Positions 28,458-36,942 of a stretch of DNA of 60,148 nt are shown piece by piece. Source of the stretch: an uncultured Thermoguttaceae bacterium (lineage in GTDB: Bacteria > Planctomycetota > Planctomycetia > Pirellulales > Thermoguttaceae). A model generated the notes under the pieces. That model saw nothing but the letters and a program-made list of their open reading frames with translations, was not told the DNA's origin and did no database searches. Position numbers and translations under genes: made by a program. The stretch is taken from positions 1 through 60,148 of the forward strand of contig CALIRO010000023.1 in NCBI GenBank assembly GCA_938042245.1. The letters run 5' to 3'. The number at the start of each line of letters is the position of its first letter. Position 1 is the stretch's first letter.

Positions 28458-29777
28458 TCAAGCGGCACGGGCCAGAACGTCCAGTTGACTTTGGACTTCT
28501 GGCCAGCGTCGCAGGGCAATGGCTGCCTGATGGCCCCCAAACCCAACAGAAAACTTCAAGGCATGTTCACCCGCAAACCGACGGCCCACCAGCGGCGTGC
28601 AATCCAAATCGCACTCCGGGTCCGGACTGGTTAAATTCATCGTGGGCGGTACAAACCCATCCCGAAGCGCCAGGATCGTTATCCCCAGCTCCACACTGCC
28701 CGCCGCATTCACCAAATGCCCCAACACTGGCTTGGTAGAACTCACTGAAACCCGTTGGGCAGCCGGGCCTAAGGCTCGATGGATCCCCCGAACCTCCATC
28801 CGATCGTTCTGCTGAGTGCCTGTGCCATGGGCATTAATATAGTCAATATCGGAAGGCCGAAGCCCCGCCGATCGCAACGTCGCTTGAATCAAATACGCCA
28901 AACTCTCGCTATCGGCATCAAGGCCCGTTACATGATAGGCGTCCGCCATCATTTTCCCGCCCAAAATTTGGGCATAAATCTTAGCCCCTCGGCGGCGGGC
29001 ATGGCTGAGCCGCTCCAACACAAACATCCCCGCCCCCTCCCCCATGATAAATCCGTTCCGGGCCTTATCGAATGGCCGACACGCCTGCACCGGATCCGGG
29101 TGATAGGCTAGCACCCGCATGTTGTGAAATCCGGCGGCAAACAACGGATGAATGGCATCGGCACTGCCTGCCAACGCCACATCGCACTGCCCGTCCCGAA
29201 TCGCCCAATAGGCGGATAAGACTTCAATCAGGCCGCTGGCACAGGCCGTCGAATGGCAAAGCCGGGGCCCGTAAAGTCCAAATTCCCATCCTAATGCCCA
29301 ACAGGCGGTATTGGGCAACCACTGGGTCCACCATCGGGCGGGGCTCTGTGCAAAACCATTAAAATCCCGCTCCCAAGAAGATTCCCCAAAATGGGGGATA
29401 TAAGGCAGCTGAATAGAGTATTCCCGAGGGGTATCTGGAGCCCCAAAAAGATAGCGAATAAACGAAGTATCCCCCATGTGGGCACTAATGGCACAACCAA
29501 AACGGGTACGGTCGATCCGGTGCCAATCGACATTCGCATCTTGGAGGGCTTCTCGAGCAGCCTGCCGGGCTAAACTCACCACTTTCAGTTCGCCAGGCCG
29601 GTCTGCCGGCAACTCTACCGGAGCCCCGATTAGCCACCGGTCTGGGATACCCTCTAGCCCCTCCAGCCAGCGGGCGCCGCTTCGGCCCTCCCGAACCGCC
29701 TTCCAGACCGTTTCCCGGTCGTGCCCAACCGAAGCGATAAGTCCAATGCCTGTAATAACTACCGGATCGTCGTGCAT
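28458..29777 (-). CDS. Beta-ketoacyl-ACP synthase II family protein (FabF-like)
   Basis: A 439-residue thiolase-fold condensing enzyme. The Cys-His-His triad is visible: HSTACASG near residue 177, NAHGTGTQQND near 315 and SSTKPVLGHLVNAAG near 352. It would condense malonyl-ACP with an acyl-ACP. No acyl carrier protein, ketoreductase or chain-length factor is adjacent, so it could act in general fatty acid elongation or in a special lipid pathway. The inserted text between about residues 105 and 165, rich in aromatic residues, is longer than in ordinary FabF. It is preceded by a long gap and followed by a predicted terminator, so it is probably monocistronic. Confidence 0.88.
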   Translation of the reverse strand: MHDDPVVITGIGLIASVGHDRETVWKAVREGRSGARWLEGLEGIPDRWLIGAPVELPADRPGELKVVSLARQAAREALQDANVDWHRIDRTRFGCAISAHMGDTSFIRYLFGAPDTPREYSIQLPYIPHFGESSWERDFNGFAQSPARWWTQWLPNTACWALGWEFGLYGPRLCHSTACASGLIEVLSAYWAIRDGQCDVALAGSADAIHPLFAAGFHNMRVLAYHPDPVQACRPFDKARNGFIMGEGAGMFVLERLSHARRRGAKIYAQILGGKMMADAYHVTGLDADSESLAYLIQATLRSAGLRPSDIDYINAHGTGTQQNDRMEVRGIHRALGPAAQRVSVSSTKPVLGHLVNAAGSVELGITILALRDGFVPPTMNLTSPDPECDLDCTPLVGRRFAGEHALKFSVGFGGHQAAIALRRWPEVQSQLDVLARAA

Positions 29778-30044
29778 GAGTGGGCAATGGCCCTGAGATA
29801 GGAGTAGAAGATGTGCTCACCTTACCCAATCCCGGCAGAAGAATCTAGAGCAATTTGCCATTGCCTCCGCCAAAACGGCCTCCCCCCAGGAGCCTGGGCT
29901 TTTCGGTCCAGAGGAGGAAAAGCCTCCAGGCAGATTTTCCACCCCTGCAAGAGGGATTCGCTTCCCGCCGAAAAAGGTACCTGCCCTAGAGGGGAAGGGA
30001 AACGGAAGGGAGCAGAAAAAAATCAAAAAATTTTTCCCGGGGTG

Positions 30045-30072
30045 TTGCCAAAGGAAGAAGAAGTGGTAAAAT
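30045..30072 (+). promoter_or_regulatory. Predicted mraZ promoter
   Basis: TTGCCA (30045-30050) and TAAAAT (30067-30072) are 16 bp apart on the plus strand. Transcription would begin near 30079, where a perfect hairpin starts. The leader to the mraZ ATG is about 127 nt. Confidence 0.55.
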
Positions 30073-30078
30073 CACCTC

Positions 30079-30099
30079 TTGTGGGTTTTGAACCCACAA
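30079..30099 (+). promoter_or_regulatory. Perfect palindrome at the predicted mraZ transcription start
   Basis: TTGTGGGTT and AACCCACAA are separated by TTG, giving a 9-bp stem with a 3-nt loop. It could be a 5'-end stabilising hairpin or an operator. It contains GTGGG, the core of known MraZ sites, but not the tandem 10-bp spaced copies typical of MraZ boxes. Confidence 0.5.
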
Positions 30100-30205
30100 A
30101 GCGAAAACTAGAAAGTTTTAAGTGGGAAATTGGCCCATTTAGTGCCTAGTAGGTTGGCTAAGGGAGGGGATCGGCTCGGTAGAAATCGCCAAGCCCCCTA
30201 AAACG

Positions 30206-30688
30206 ATGGGCTATCCAGATGCGTTGATCCTAGGCGAATTCCAGCGCACCCTCGATCAGCGATATCGGTTGGCATTGCCTGCCGAGCTGCTTACTTGCTT
30301 GGGTAAAGCAGAGACTTACATTTTGGCCAAAGAACGGCTCGGATGCCTCAGTCTATGGAATGGGGATCAATGGGCTAACGCCCTTCAGGGAGGGCTGAGC
30401 ATCATCGAACAAAAATGGAAGGCCGGAAAACTGCAAGGCAGAATCAGCCAGCTTCAATTGCTAGGCCGATTGCTTTCCACGCGGCACCGGCCAGTGCAAC
30501 TGGGCGACCGTGGGCGCCTGGTTATTCCCGAAGGTTTCCGAGAGTTTTTGGGTGTGGAACCGGGAGCTGAAGTCCTTCTGATCGGAGCAGGTCTGTGTGT
30601 GGAGATCTGGAAACCAGCTGCCTGGCTCCAATACCTAGCCCGGCGAATGCCTAAGTTCCGACGCCTGTTCGATCGGCTTTCGGAATAA
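30206..30688 (+). CDS. mraZ: MraZ-like transcriptional regulator
   Basis: The 160-residue product has the two AbrB-like halves of MraZ: GEFQRTLDQRYRLALPAEL near residue 10 and RPVQLGDRGRLVIPEGFREFLGV near 95, ending with EVLLIGAGLCVEIWKPAAW. MraZ normally opens the division and cell-wall cluster and represses it. Here the next genes are not mraW/rsmH, ftsL, ftsI or mur genes, in line with planctomycetes lacking a normal FtsZ system. Its target may be itself or distant genes. A promoter and a palindrome precede it. Confidence 0.88.
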   Translation: MGYPDALILGEFQRTLDQRYRLALPAELLTCLGKAETYILAKERLGCLSLWNGDQWANALQGGLSIIEQKWKAGKLQGRISQLQLLGRLLSTRHRPVQLGDRGRLVIPEGFREFLGVEPGAEVLLIGAGLCVEIWKPAAWLQYLARRMPKFRRLFDRLSE

Positions 30689-31314
30689 CCAGAAACGTTC
30701 CTTTTTCAAAGATCGGCCCTGGAAAGGAGATATATACTTTTAACTATCGGAAATCAAAAATACACTTCTGCTCATGCCCGGTTCAGTAGGAACCTTTCTT
30801 TCTCCCCCGGCGAGACTCTCACCCAGGGGGCAGTTGCAACCATATCGGAGGCGCATGGCTGTTGCTTACGGAGGGGCAAAAGGTAAGCCTGCTGGGCCGG
30901 GCATGCTTTTTTTCGTACCATTTCAGCCGAAGGATACAACCTGTGCCTGCTGCGAAACCAAAAAGCCCGTTTTTCCGAGGGAGTTCTGCTCGTGGCACTG
31001 CCGCTTCCGGGCCCAGGCCCACGCTGGGGGCATTTTCTCTACAAAATAGGGCCCTACTTCGCTCGGCTACAATAGGAATCTCTGACTAATGCAAAGGATA
31101 TATTTTTACACTATTCCGGAACCTCCGTCAACAGCCCCAACATATCGTGGCGCTGTCAACATTAGACTCCATATATAGTGCCCAGCAATGGGAACCGATA
31201 AGCAAAGGAAAGGATCAAATGTTCATAAAGTTCACGTGAGGTTTAGGATTTTGCAGAGCTCCCGATATTTTTCCTGGTCTCAGGGGATCCCCCAATGTGT
31301 GCAATTAATATCCC
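30689..31314. other. Intergenic region with two dispersed elements
   Basis: This gap lies between the convergent mraZ and DUF1844 genes. About 30975-31070 is a MITE-like fragment containing GTGGCACTGCCGCTTCCGG and GGGGGCATTTTCTCTAC, also seen near 21580 and 43305. It is followed at once by the ~190-bp element at 31074-31262. No gene is seen. Confidence 0.65.
31074..31262 (+). repeat. ~190-bp dispersed intergenic element, copy A
   Basis: This sequence is nearly the same as 53563-53761: over the last 170 bases I count about 18 substitutions and one indel by eye. It shares its ends with 32694-32885. Landmarks are TTTTTACACTATT near the start, CCCAACATATCGTGGCGCTG in the middle and TTCATAAAGTTCA plus GCAGAGCT at the end. 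It has no long open frame. Orientation is assigned arbitrarily; all three copies run the same way. Confidence 0.9.
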
Positions 31315-31737
31315 CTAGATAGGGGAAGATGGCTCCTGTTCTCCTGGCGGGGGCCCGCCGGAGATTCGCTCTTGAACGCTCAGGTACCCAAGACGCAATT
31401 GGTGCAAAAGCTCCTCTAAAAGGGCCGTTTCTTCCGGCGTGCGGTTCCCTTCGGTCTTGTCGTAAAGAATTTGAAGGGTATCGATAAAATGTTGGGCTTC
31501 GTCCAGTCGGCACTGGGTCTGATGGGTTAAAGGATTTGGCAACAGGCCCAACGAGACCATAGCTTGGTTAGCTAGGGTGGTTACTAAAAAGGAAAACGAG
31601 GCGGGCGGAAGCGGGCGGGGCTTTTCCGTTTTTTTCTCTTCTTGCTGCATTCGCCGAAATGCCTCTTTTTCCGCTTCCACCTGCTTTTTCCAATCTTCGT
31701 CCACCACGATCTTCTTCTCCGGAGATTCCGCCGTCAT
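31315..31737 (-). CDS. DUF1844 domain protein
   Basis: A 140-residue soluble protein of the DUF1844 family, widespread in planctomycetes. The N-terminal third is charged (DEDWKKQVEAEKEAFRRMQQEEKK, a probable helix), then the core PPASFSFLVTTLANQAMVSLGLLPN and CRLDEAQHFIDTLQILYDKTEGNRTPEE leads to a helical end and a Pro-rich tail. Function is unknown for the family. It begins with ATG after GGAGGGA. The gene is divergent from cysC and convergent with mraZ. Confidence 0.9.
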   Translation of the reverse strand: MTAESPEKKIVVDEDWKKQVEAEKEAFRRMQQEEKKTEKPRPLPPASFSFLVTTLANQAMVSLGLLPNPLTHQTQCRLDEAQHFIDTLQILYDKTEGNRTPEETALLEELLHQLRLGYLSVQERISGGPPPGEQEPSSPI

Positions 31738-31965
31738 TGCCGGTCCCTCCTCTAGGTAACCTCTTGCTAACCAAACCCAGGTGCTTCATATTATTTACTT
31801 ATTTACTTTCTTTATATTTTATGCTCCGGGCGAGGTTTTGCAGGGGAAAGTTCCAGAGAAAATCCCAACCTTGACGACGATTTTTCGAATGGTGGCTTCC
31901 TAGAACCTATCAATCCTTCGCTAACTTTTTTCCTCCTCTTCGAGCTTCCAGTAGGTGATTTTCCC

Positions 31966-32631
31966 ATGAATTCTGTGGAATTGCATTGGCATGAACATGC
32001 GGTAAGCCGGCAAGAACGGGAAAAGCTTAACGGACATAAAGGGTGTGTGGTTTGGCTGACGGGGCTGAGCGGCTGTGGTAAAAGCACCATCGCCAACCTA
32101 ATTGATCATAAACTCCATGCCCGGGGGGTGCATAGTTTTGTATTGGATGGGGATAATGTACGGCACGGCCTGAATGCCAGTCCGGAGATTTTACGCCAAA
32201 CCCATAGCGAAGCGTTTGCCCAGCGGTTTGGTCTGGGCTTTTCGCCCGAAGATCGGGAGGAAAACATTCGGCGGATTGGGGCGGTGGCCAAGTTGTTTTG
32301 TGAGGCTGGGCTGATTGCCATTACCGCCTTTATCAGTCCGTATCGAGCGGATCGGGATCGGGTCCGGGCAAGCATGGCCCCAGGAGATTTCATTGAAGTC
32401 TATGTCAACACCCCGCTGGAAATCTGTGAACAGCGGGATCCGAAGGGTCTTTACAAAAAGGCTCGTTCCGGCCAGTTGAAAGGCTTTACCGGCATCGACG
32501 ACCCCTATGAACCGCCGCTTCGACCGGAAATTGTCTTAGAAGGCGCGAAATATCCGCCTGAACAATTGGCCAATCAGGTGATCCAGTATCTGGAATCCAC
32601 TGGGAAAATCCCTCCGGCTGGGCGGCCGTAA
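31966..32631 (+). CDS. cysC: Adenylylsulfate kinase
   Basis: The 221-residue enzyme phosphorylates APS to PAPS with ATP. Visible are the P-loop GLSGCGKST near residue 33, [12 protein letters not shown] near 60 and [16 protein letters not shown] near 110, followed by [23 protein letters not shown]. After HGLN there is an insertion of about 19 residues ([19 protein letters not shown]) before [16 protein letters not shown]; usual CysC proteins go almost directly from GLN to LGFS. No ATP sulfurylase gene is adjacent, so the PAPS may feed sulfation instead of assimilation in this locus. Confidence 0.95.
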   Translation: MNSVELHWHEHAVSRQEREKLNGHKGCVVWLTGLSGCGKSTIANLIDHKLHARGVHSFVLDGDNVRHGLNASPEILRQTHSEAFAQRFGLGFSPEDREENIRRIGAVAKLFCEAGLIAITAFISPYRADRDRVRASMAPGDFIEVYVNTPLEICEQRDPKGLYKKARSGQLKGFTGIDDPYEPPLRPEIVLEGAKYPPEQLANQVIQYLESTGKIPPAGRP

Positions 32632-33255
32632 AGTTTCACCGCAAATACTTCAAAAGGGAATCGCACCGGCGGCAACCGCCCCAGAGAGAGGAAAGGAATT
32701 TCTGAATCATTCAAAGGATATGTTTTTATACTATTTTGTGCGGTGGTGCAACCGCCCACACAGGGAGGGTTGCTAGCGATGCTAGGCATACCACCAACAG
32801 CAGTTCTAATCCAAAATCTTTTTAGGAGTACTAGGATTATATGTTCATAAAGTTTATGTGATATTCAGGATTTTGCTGAGCTTCCTATTATCCTTCCCTT
32901 GAGGAGCGGTCTTTTTGCCCGTTGGCGGATCGAGTATCTCCTGGCGGGATGACAGCCGTCTATTGCACCCTCCTTGCTATAATGAGCTGCCTTTTAGCTC
33001 TTCGCGAAGTAGGTCATTTTCCGTTTCGAGCGGATCGCCGCCTATGAGGAGCGGTCTTTACCAGTTCCCGAGCCGGAACCAATAGGCCCCTGGCCATTTT
33101 CTTTCTTTGGCTAGGGATAGTGCCGTTTGCTCGCAAATCCCCGCAGCCATAGGTAGAATAGGAGAATAGCCCTTGCCGGTCTGAGGCCTTGGCCGAGCCG
33201 GCGGCAACATCGCGGTTGTCCAGCGTTGGTAGCGGAAGTACGAGGAGGACTAAGC
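32632..33255. other. Intergenic region with one element copy
   Basis: The gap between cysC and the ceramidase-like gene carries element copy C at 32694-32885. A GAGGAGCGGTCTTT sequence occurs near 32901 and again near 33042. No gene is seen; the ribosome-binding site AGGAGG for the next gene is near 33242. Confidence 0.6.
32694..32885 (+). repeat. ~190-bp dispersed intergenic element, copy C (variable middle)
   Basis: The first ~50 bases (AGGAATTTCTGAATCATTC then AAAGGATATGTTTTTATACT) and the last ~50 bases (TGTTCATAAAGTTTATGTGA through GCTGAGCTTCC) match copy A, while the middle ~90 bases differ although total length is kept. Confidence 0.75.
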
Positions 33256-34881
33256 ATGAACAGACGTCAATTGGTCCGATGGATTGGGTGGACTGGGGTT
33301 GTGCTGGGCCTGTTGATCGGTCTGGTGGTAAGTCTGCCGGTTTGGGCCGAACAGCCAGCGACTTCAACCGAAACCTGCTGGAAGGTTGGGCTGGCCCAGG
33401 TAAAAATTACCCCGGAAAGGCCGATGTGGCTGGCCGGCTATGCCGCCCGAACGAAACCAGCCGAAGGCACCCTGGACGACCTGTGGGTGAAGGTGTTGGC
33501 GTTGGAATCGGCTGCGGGAGAACGGGCGGTTTTGGTAACCAGTGATTTGGTGGGTTTTCCCCGGGATCTGGCCGACCGGATTGCCGGTGCCGTTAAAGAA
33601 CGCTTCCATCTGGACCGATCTGCTTTGATGCTTACTTGTTCCCATACCCACAGCGGTCCGGTGCTCCAAAACGCCCTCTGGGACATTTACCCCCTGGACG
33701 ACCAGCAGAAAGAGCTCATCACCGAATACACGACGGCTCTGGAAAAGAAGATCATCGATTGCATTGGCCAGGCGCTCCGATCTATGGAACCGGCGCGGTT
33801 GGAAGCTGGTGAAGGCCAGTGCCATTATGCCGTCAACCGTCGAAATAACAAAGAGGCGGAGGTAGAAAAGCTGCGGGCGGCTGGCCAGCCGCTTCGGGGA
33901 CCTACCGATCCAACCGTCTTCGTGCTAGCCGTCCGAAAAGCCGGTGTTAGGGCGCAGCAACCGGCCGAATCTGCCGGGGCAAGTGCTTCGACGGGCCCTT
34001 CCGCCTCTTCTGGGCCATCGGGCAACGGCCAAGCCGGTACACCGAAACAAACAGTCCCCCACAATCCCGAACAGCCCCCCTGCCCGACCGGCACTGGTAA
34101 TGGCCAAGGCAGTCAACCGGACCAACCGGCAGCCCATTCGCTTCGGGCCATTGTTTTCGGCTACGCCTGCCATGCCACGACCTTGGCTGACTACCTTTGG
34201 TCGGGCGATTACCCTGGTTTTGCCCAAGCGGCCTTGCAGGAAAAATATCCCGGTGCGCAGGCGATGTTCTACATCGGCTGCGGAGCGGATCAGAATCCGC
34301 TGCCCCGGCGGAAAGTGGACTTGGCCAAGCAGTACGGACGGCAATTGGCCGACGCCGTAGCTCAAGTTTTGTCCCAACCGATGCGCTTGATCGAACCCGC
34401 TTTGGCCACCGCCTGGGTCGAAATTCCTCTGGCCTGGGAGCAACCAAAGGAAGAAGATTTGAAAAAACTCTCCGCTCAGGAGAACTATCAAGGCCGATGG
34501 GCACGTCGGCTTTTGGCCGAGCGAGCCGAAGGAAAACCTTGGGCCACCGGCTACCCGGCTTATCCGGTGCAGGTCTGGCGATTGGGCCAGCAGCAACTTT
34601 GGATCGCTCTGGGCGGGGAAGTGGTGGTGGATTATCAACTCCGGCTTCGCCAGATTTACGGACCAACCACCTGGGTGGCCGGGTATGCCAACGATGTGAT
34701 GGCCTATATTCCTTCCCATCGGGTCTGGCAGGAGGGGGGCTACGAAGCCGGGGCATTTTCCGTCTATGGCTACCCAGCAGTCCGATGGGCAGAGTCCATC
34801 GAAACCGATATCCTCCAGGCGGTTGAGCGGGCTGTTCAGAACGTCGGAATAAAAGCCCAACCCGCTGGGCAAACAAAATAG
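33256..34881 (+). CDS. Exported neutral/alkaline ceramidase-like protein
   Basis: The ATG follows AGGAGG and gives 541 residues with a signal peptide (hydrophobic residues about 11-30). The body matches the N-terminal domain of non-lysosomal neutral ceramidases: VGLAQVKITPERPMWLAGYA, VLVTSDLVGFPRDL, and the metal-site segment LTCSHTHSGPV near residue 125, then YACHATTL near 305 and GDYPGFAQ. In the middle, about residues 235-295, lies a low-complexity Ser/Gly/Pro/Gln stretch not usual in the family. The C-terminal immunoglobulin-like domain of true ceramidases is absent. The substrate is unproven; many planctomycetes have several such proteins. Confidence 0.85.
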   Translation: MNRRQLVRWIGWTGVVLGLLIGLVVSLPVWAEQPATSTETCWKVGLAQVKITPERPMWLAGYAARTKPAEGTLDDLWVKVLALESAAGERAVLVTSDLVGFPRDLADRIAGAVKERFHLDRSALMLTCSHTHSGPVLQNALWDIYPLDDQQKELITEYTTALEKKIIDCIGQALRSMEPARLEAGEGQCHYAVNRRNNKEAEVEKLRAAGQPLRGPTDPTVFVLAVRKAGVRAQQPAESAGASASTGPSASSGPSGNGQAGTPKQTVPHNPEQPPCPTGTGNGQGSQPDQPAAHSLRAIVFGYACHATTLADYLWSGDYPGFAQAALQEKYPGAQAMFYIGCGADQNPLPRRKVDLAKQYGRQLADAVAQVLSQPMRLIEPALATAWVEIPLAWEQPKEEDLKKLSAQENYQGRWARRLLAERAEGKPWATGYPAYPVQVWRLGQQQLWIALGGEVVVDYQLRLRQIYGPTTWVAGYANDVMAYIPSHRVWQEGGYEAGAFSVYGYPAVRWAESIETDILQAVERAVQNVGIKAQPAGQTK

Positions 34882-35206
34882 CATTCCATCCGAATCAAGG
34901 AGGCTATTTTCTTTTGCCTGGGTATCCCATACAACAATGTTGTCATTACCGCACAAACGGGAGCGGAGGTTCCCCTTTTGGAAGTCGCAGCGTCTATCAG
35001 ACGGGAGGGATATTGCCCATCGGGTAGGAAACTCAGTCTAACAAATTAGGTTACCTGACCGTATGCTCATCCGGTCAGGCTAGCACCCGGCCCCCCTCTC
35101 CCACCCCGGGGCAGGGGGGACGGATGGTGTGCTTTGGCGGGCCGGAGAAGATAGTCTTTTTGGCTGAAGTAGTATCGCAAGATGGGTTTTTGCAAAGGAG
35201 AAGCCG
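34882..35206. other. Intergenic region with dispersed repeats
   Basis: It contains a GTTGTCATTACCGCACAAACGG-like fragment near 34941 (related to 18650), a GTCTATCAGACGG motif near 34993 and a partial CCCCTCTCCC-type GC-rich stretch near 35090. No gene is seen. Confidence 0.5.
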
Positions 35207-36646
35207 ATGTGTGAGAACTGCAATCGACGGGAGTTTTTAGGCACCGGGGCAATGGCGTCGTTGGCGTGGGCGGCAGGCGGCGTTTTGTACGGAGAAGAAG
35301 CGGTGTCGAAACCGGCGGAGCTTCCCACCATGCCGGAAAAGGTACGGATTGCCGCCATTTTTACCGGCGTGCCTGTGCCTTGTGATCGCAATTGGGGCGT
35401 GTGTGAAGAAGAGATTGCCCAGTTGCAAGACTGTCTCAAACAGGTGGAGACGAAGCTGGGCAATGTGGAGTTTGTCATGGGTCGGGCCAACACTGCCGAA
35501 GAGACGGCCAAAATTCTCCAACAAGCAGGCGACGAAGCGCCGGTGCTGGCGATCAATCTGTGCATCGGCGGTTTGCTTCGGGCGGCAAAACCGATTCTGG
35601 AGACGAATCGGCCCATGGCGGTCTATTCGGCTCCTGCCAGCGGCCATGACTGGATGTATCCGTTCCGATGGAGGCAGGAGGGCAAACCGGTTACGCTCAT
35701 GGCTAGCAGCGATCGGAGCGAACTGGAGCGGGCCGCCCGCATCCTCCGGGTCATTCCGCTCATGCGCCATAGCCGGATCGTCGCCTTTGTCCCCTTGAGG
35801 GGTACTCCAGCAGCCTGCCAGCCGGAGAAGATCAAACAGCGCCTTGGTCCGACAGTGATCGTCGTGCCGCAAAAACGCTTCGATGAGCTTTTGGAATCGG
35901 TCGATATGGCTAAAGCAAAGGCCGAGGCCGAAGCCTGGATTCGGGGCGCTAAAAAGATGATCGAACCCACCGAAGAGGATGTGCTGAAGGCGGCCCGGGT
36001 TAGCCTAGCTCTGGATCAACTCATGGAGGAAGAGAAGGCCCAGGCGTTGGCGGTCGGCACCTGCATGGGCTGGTTGCAGCGGGGTTTCCCCTGCTTGGGA
36101 TTTACCCGGCTTCGGGACCGGGGGATTCCGGCTTCCTGCGAAGGGGACATGGATTCCATGTTGACCATGATGCTTTTCTGGTACCTGGCCAATATCCCTG
36201 GTTTCCAGGGCAACGCCACGTTCGACACGGCCAAGAACGCCCTCTGGACCGCTCACTGCGTTGGCCCCTTGAAGATGGACGGTCCCAACGGCGAAGCGGC
36301 CCCGTATCTTTTGCGAAGCCATTCGGAAATCGGCGGCGGCGTGGTCCCGGAAATCCAATATCGCATCGGCCAAAAGATCACCCGGACCAAATTGGTCAAC
36401 CTGGACACCTTGCTGATTTCCACCGGTACCATTCGGGAAGTGCCGGAAAAATCGGTCCGAGGCTGCCGAACCCAGATCGTTACCGAGATTGGCGACGCGG
36501 CCAAGATGGTGCGCCATTGGGGCGGCGGCGTGTTGGAAGGGGATATGATGACCTTGTTGCACCGGGTCGTCTTCTACGGCGACCACATGCAAAACGCCCG
36601 CCACTTAACCGATCTGATGCAAATGCGCCTGGTCGAAGAAGGCTGA
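35207..36646 (+). CDS. Tat-exported L-fucose/arabinose isomerase-like protein
   Basis: A 479-residue protein beginning with a twin-arginine signal (RREFLGTGAMASLAWAAGG, residues about 7-26), so it is probably folded in the cytoplasm and exported. The body resembles the fucose/arabinose isomerase fold: an N-terminal Rossmann-like part, then CEGDMDSMLTMMLFWYLAN near residue 310 and AHCVGP near 345, as in the C-terminal domain of fucose isomerase family proteins, whose acidic and His residues bind a metal. An exported sugar isomerase would be unusual, so a different activity is possible. The ATG follows AAAGGAG. Confidence 0.78.
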   Translation: MCENCNRREFLGTGAMASLAWAAGGVLYGEEAVSKPAELPTMPEKVRIAAIFTGVPVPCDRNWGVCEEEIAQLQDCLKQVETKLGNVEFVMGRANTAEETAKILQQAGDEAPVLAINLCIGGLLRAAKPILETNRPMAVYSAPASGHDWMYPFRWRQEGKPVTLMASSDRSELERAARILRVIPLMRHSRIVAFVPLRGTPAACQPEKIKQRLGPTVIVVPQKRFDELLESVDMAKAKAEAEAWIRGAKKMIEPTEEDVLKAARVSLALDQLMEEEKAQALAVGTCMGWLQRGFPCLGFTRLRDRGIPASCEGDMDSMLTMMLFWYLANIPGFQGNATFDTAKNALWTAHCVGPLKMDGPNGEAAPYLLRSHSEIGGGVVPEIQYRIGQKITRTKLVNLDTLLISTGTIREVPEKSVRGCRTQIVTEIGDAAKMVRHWGGGVLEGDMMTLLHRVVFYGDHMQNARHLTDLMQMRLVEEG

Positions 36647-36756
36647 ACCGGTTGGGCCTGGACGCCGCTTCCTATCCCGACGAGCACGGTTGGCCTCCGG
36701 TTCGGTGGAAGGAAGGTCCTAAACTGGTTCCGGTTGGGCCTACCGACATTTGCCCG

Positions 36757-36786
36757 CCCCGAAGAGGCTGGGCAGCCTCTTCGGGG
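36757..36786. terminator. Perfect 13-bp hairpin between convergent genes
   Basis: CCCCGAAGAGGCT (36757-36769) pairs perfectly with AGCCTCTTCGGGG (36774-36786) over a GGGC loop. It lies between the rightward isomerase-like gene and the leftward GTPase-like gene. There is no adjacent T-run on either strand, so it may be a bidirectional stop aided by Rho, or an RNA stabiliser. Confidence 0.6.
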
Positions 36787-36942
36787 ATTCGGAGCAAATC
36801 GGAAGAACCCTCATGGAAGGGAAGACTCTTCGGGAGAATCTGGCTGTGGAGGTATCGGCACCTCACGGCGAGAGGGCCTGGCGATAAAAACGCAGAGCAG
36901 ACGTTGCCAGTGCCTTTTTGAGCGGCTTCAGGGAAAAACCGA

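Larger units (their letters stand above)
29778..30205. other. Divergent intergenic region between the FabF-like gene and mraZ
   Basis: The left part is unremarkable. The right part holds the predicted mraZ promoter (30045-30072), a hairpin at 30079-30099 and a second weak hairpin, AAAACT/AGTTTT, at 30104-30119. Confidence 0.6.

Noticed and set aside
28274..28738. 154-residue plus-strand frame near the FabF-like gene
   Set aside because: Most of it is antisense to the FabF-like coding region and its start overlaps the predicted argH promoter and terminator zone.
30045..30130. Classical MraZ box upstream of mraZ
   Set aside because: GTGG occurs near 30063, 30081 and 30122, but not as tandem copies 10 bp apart.
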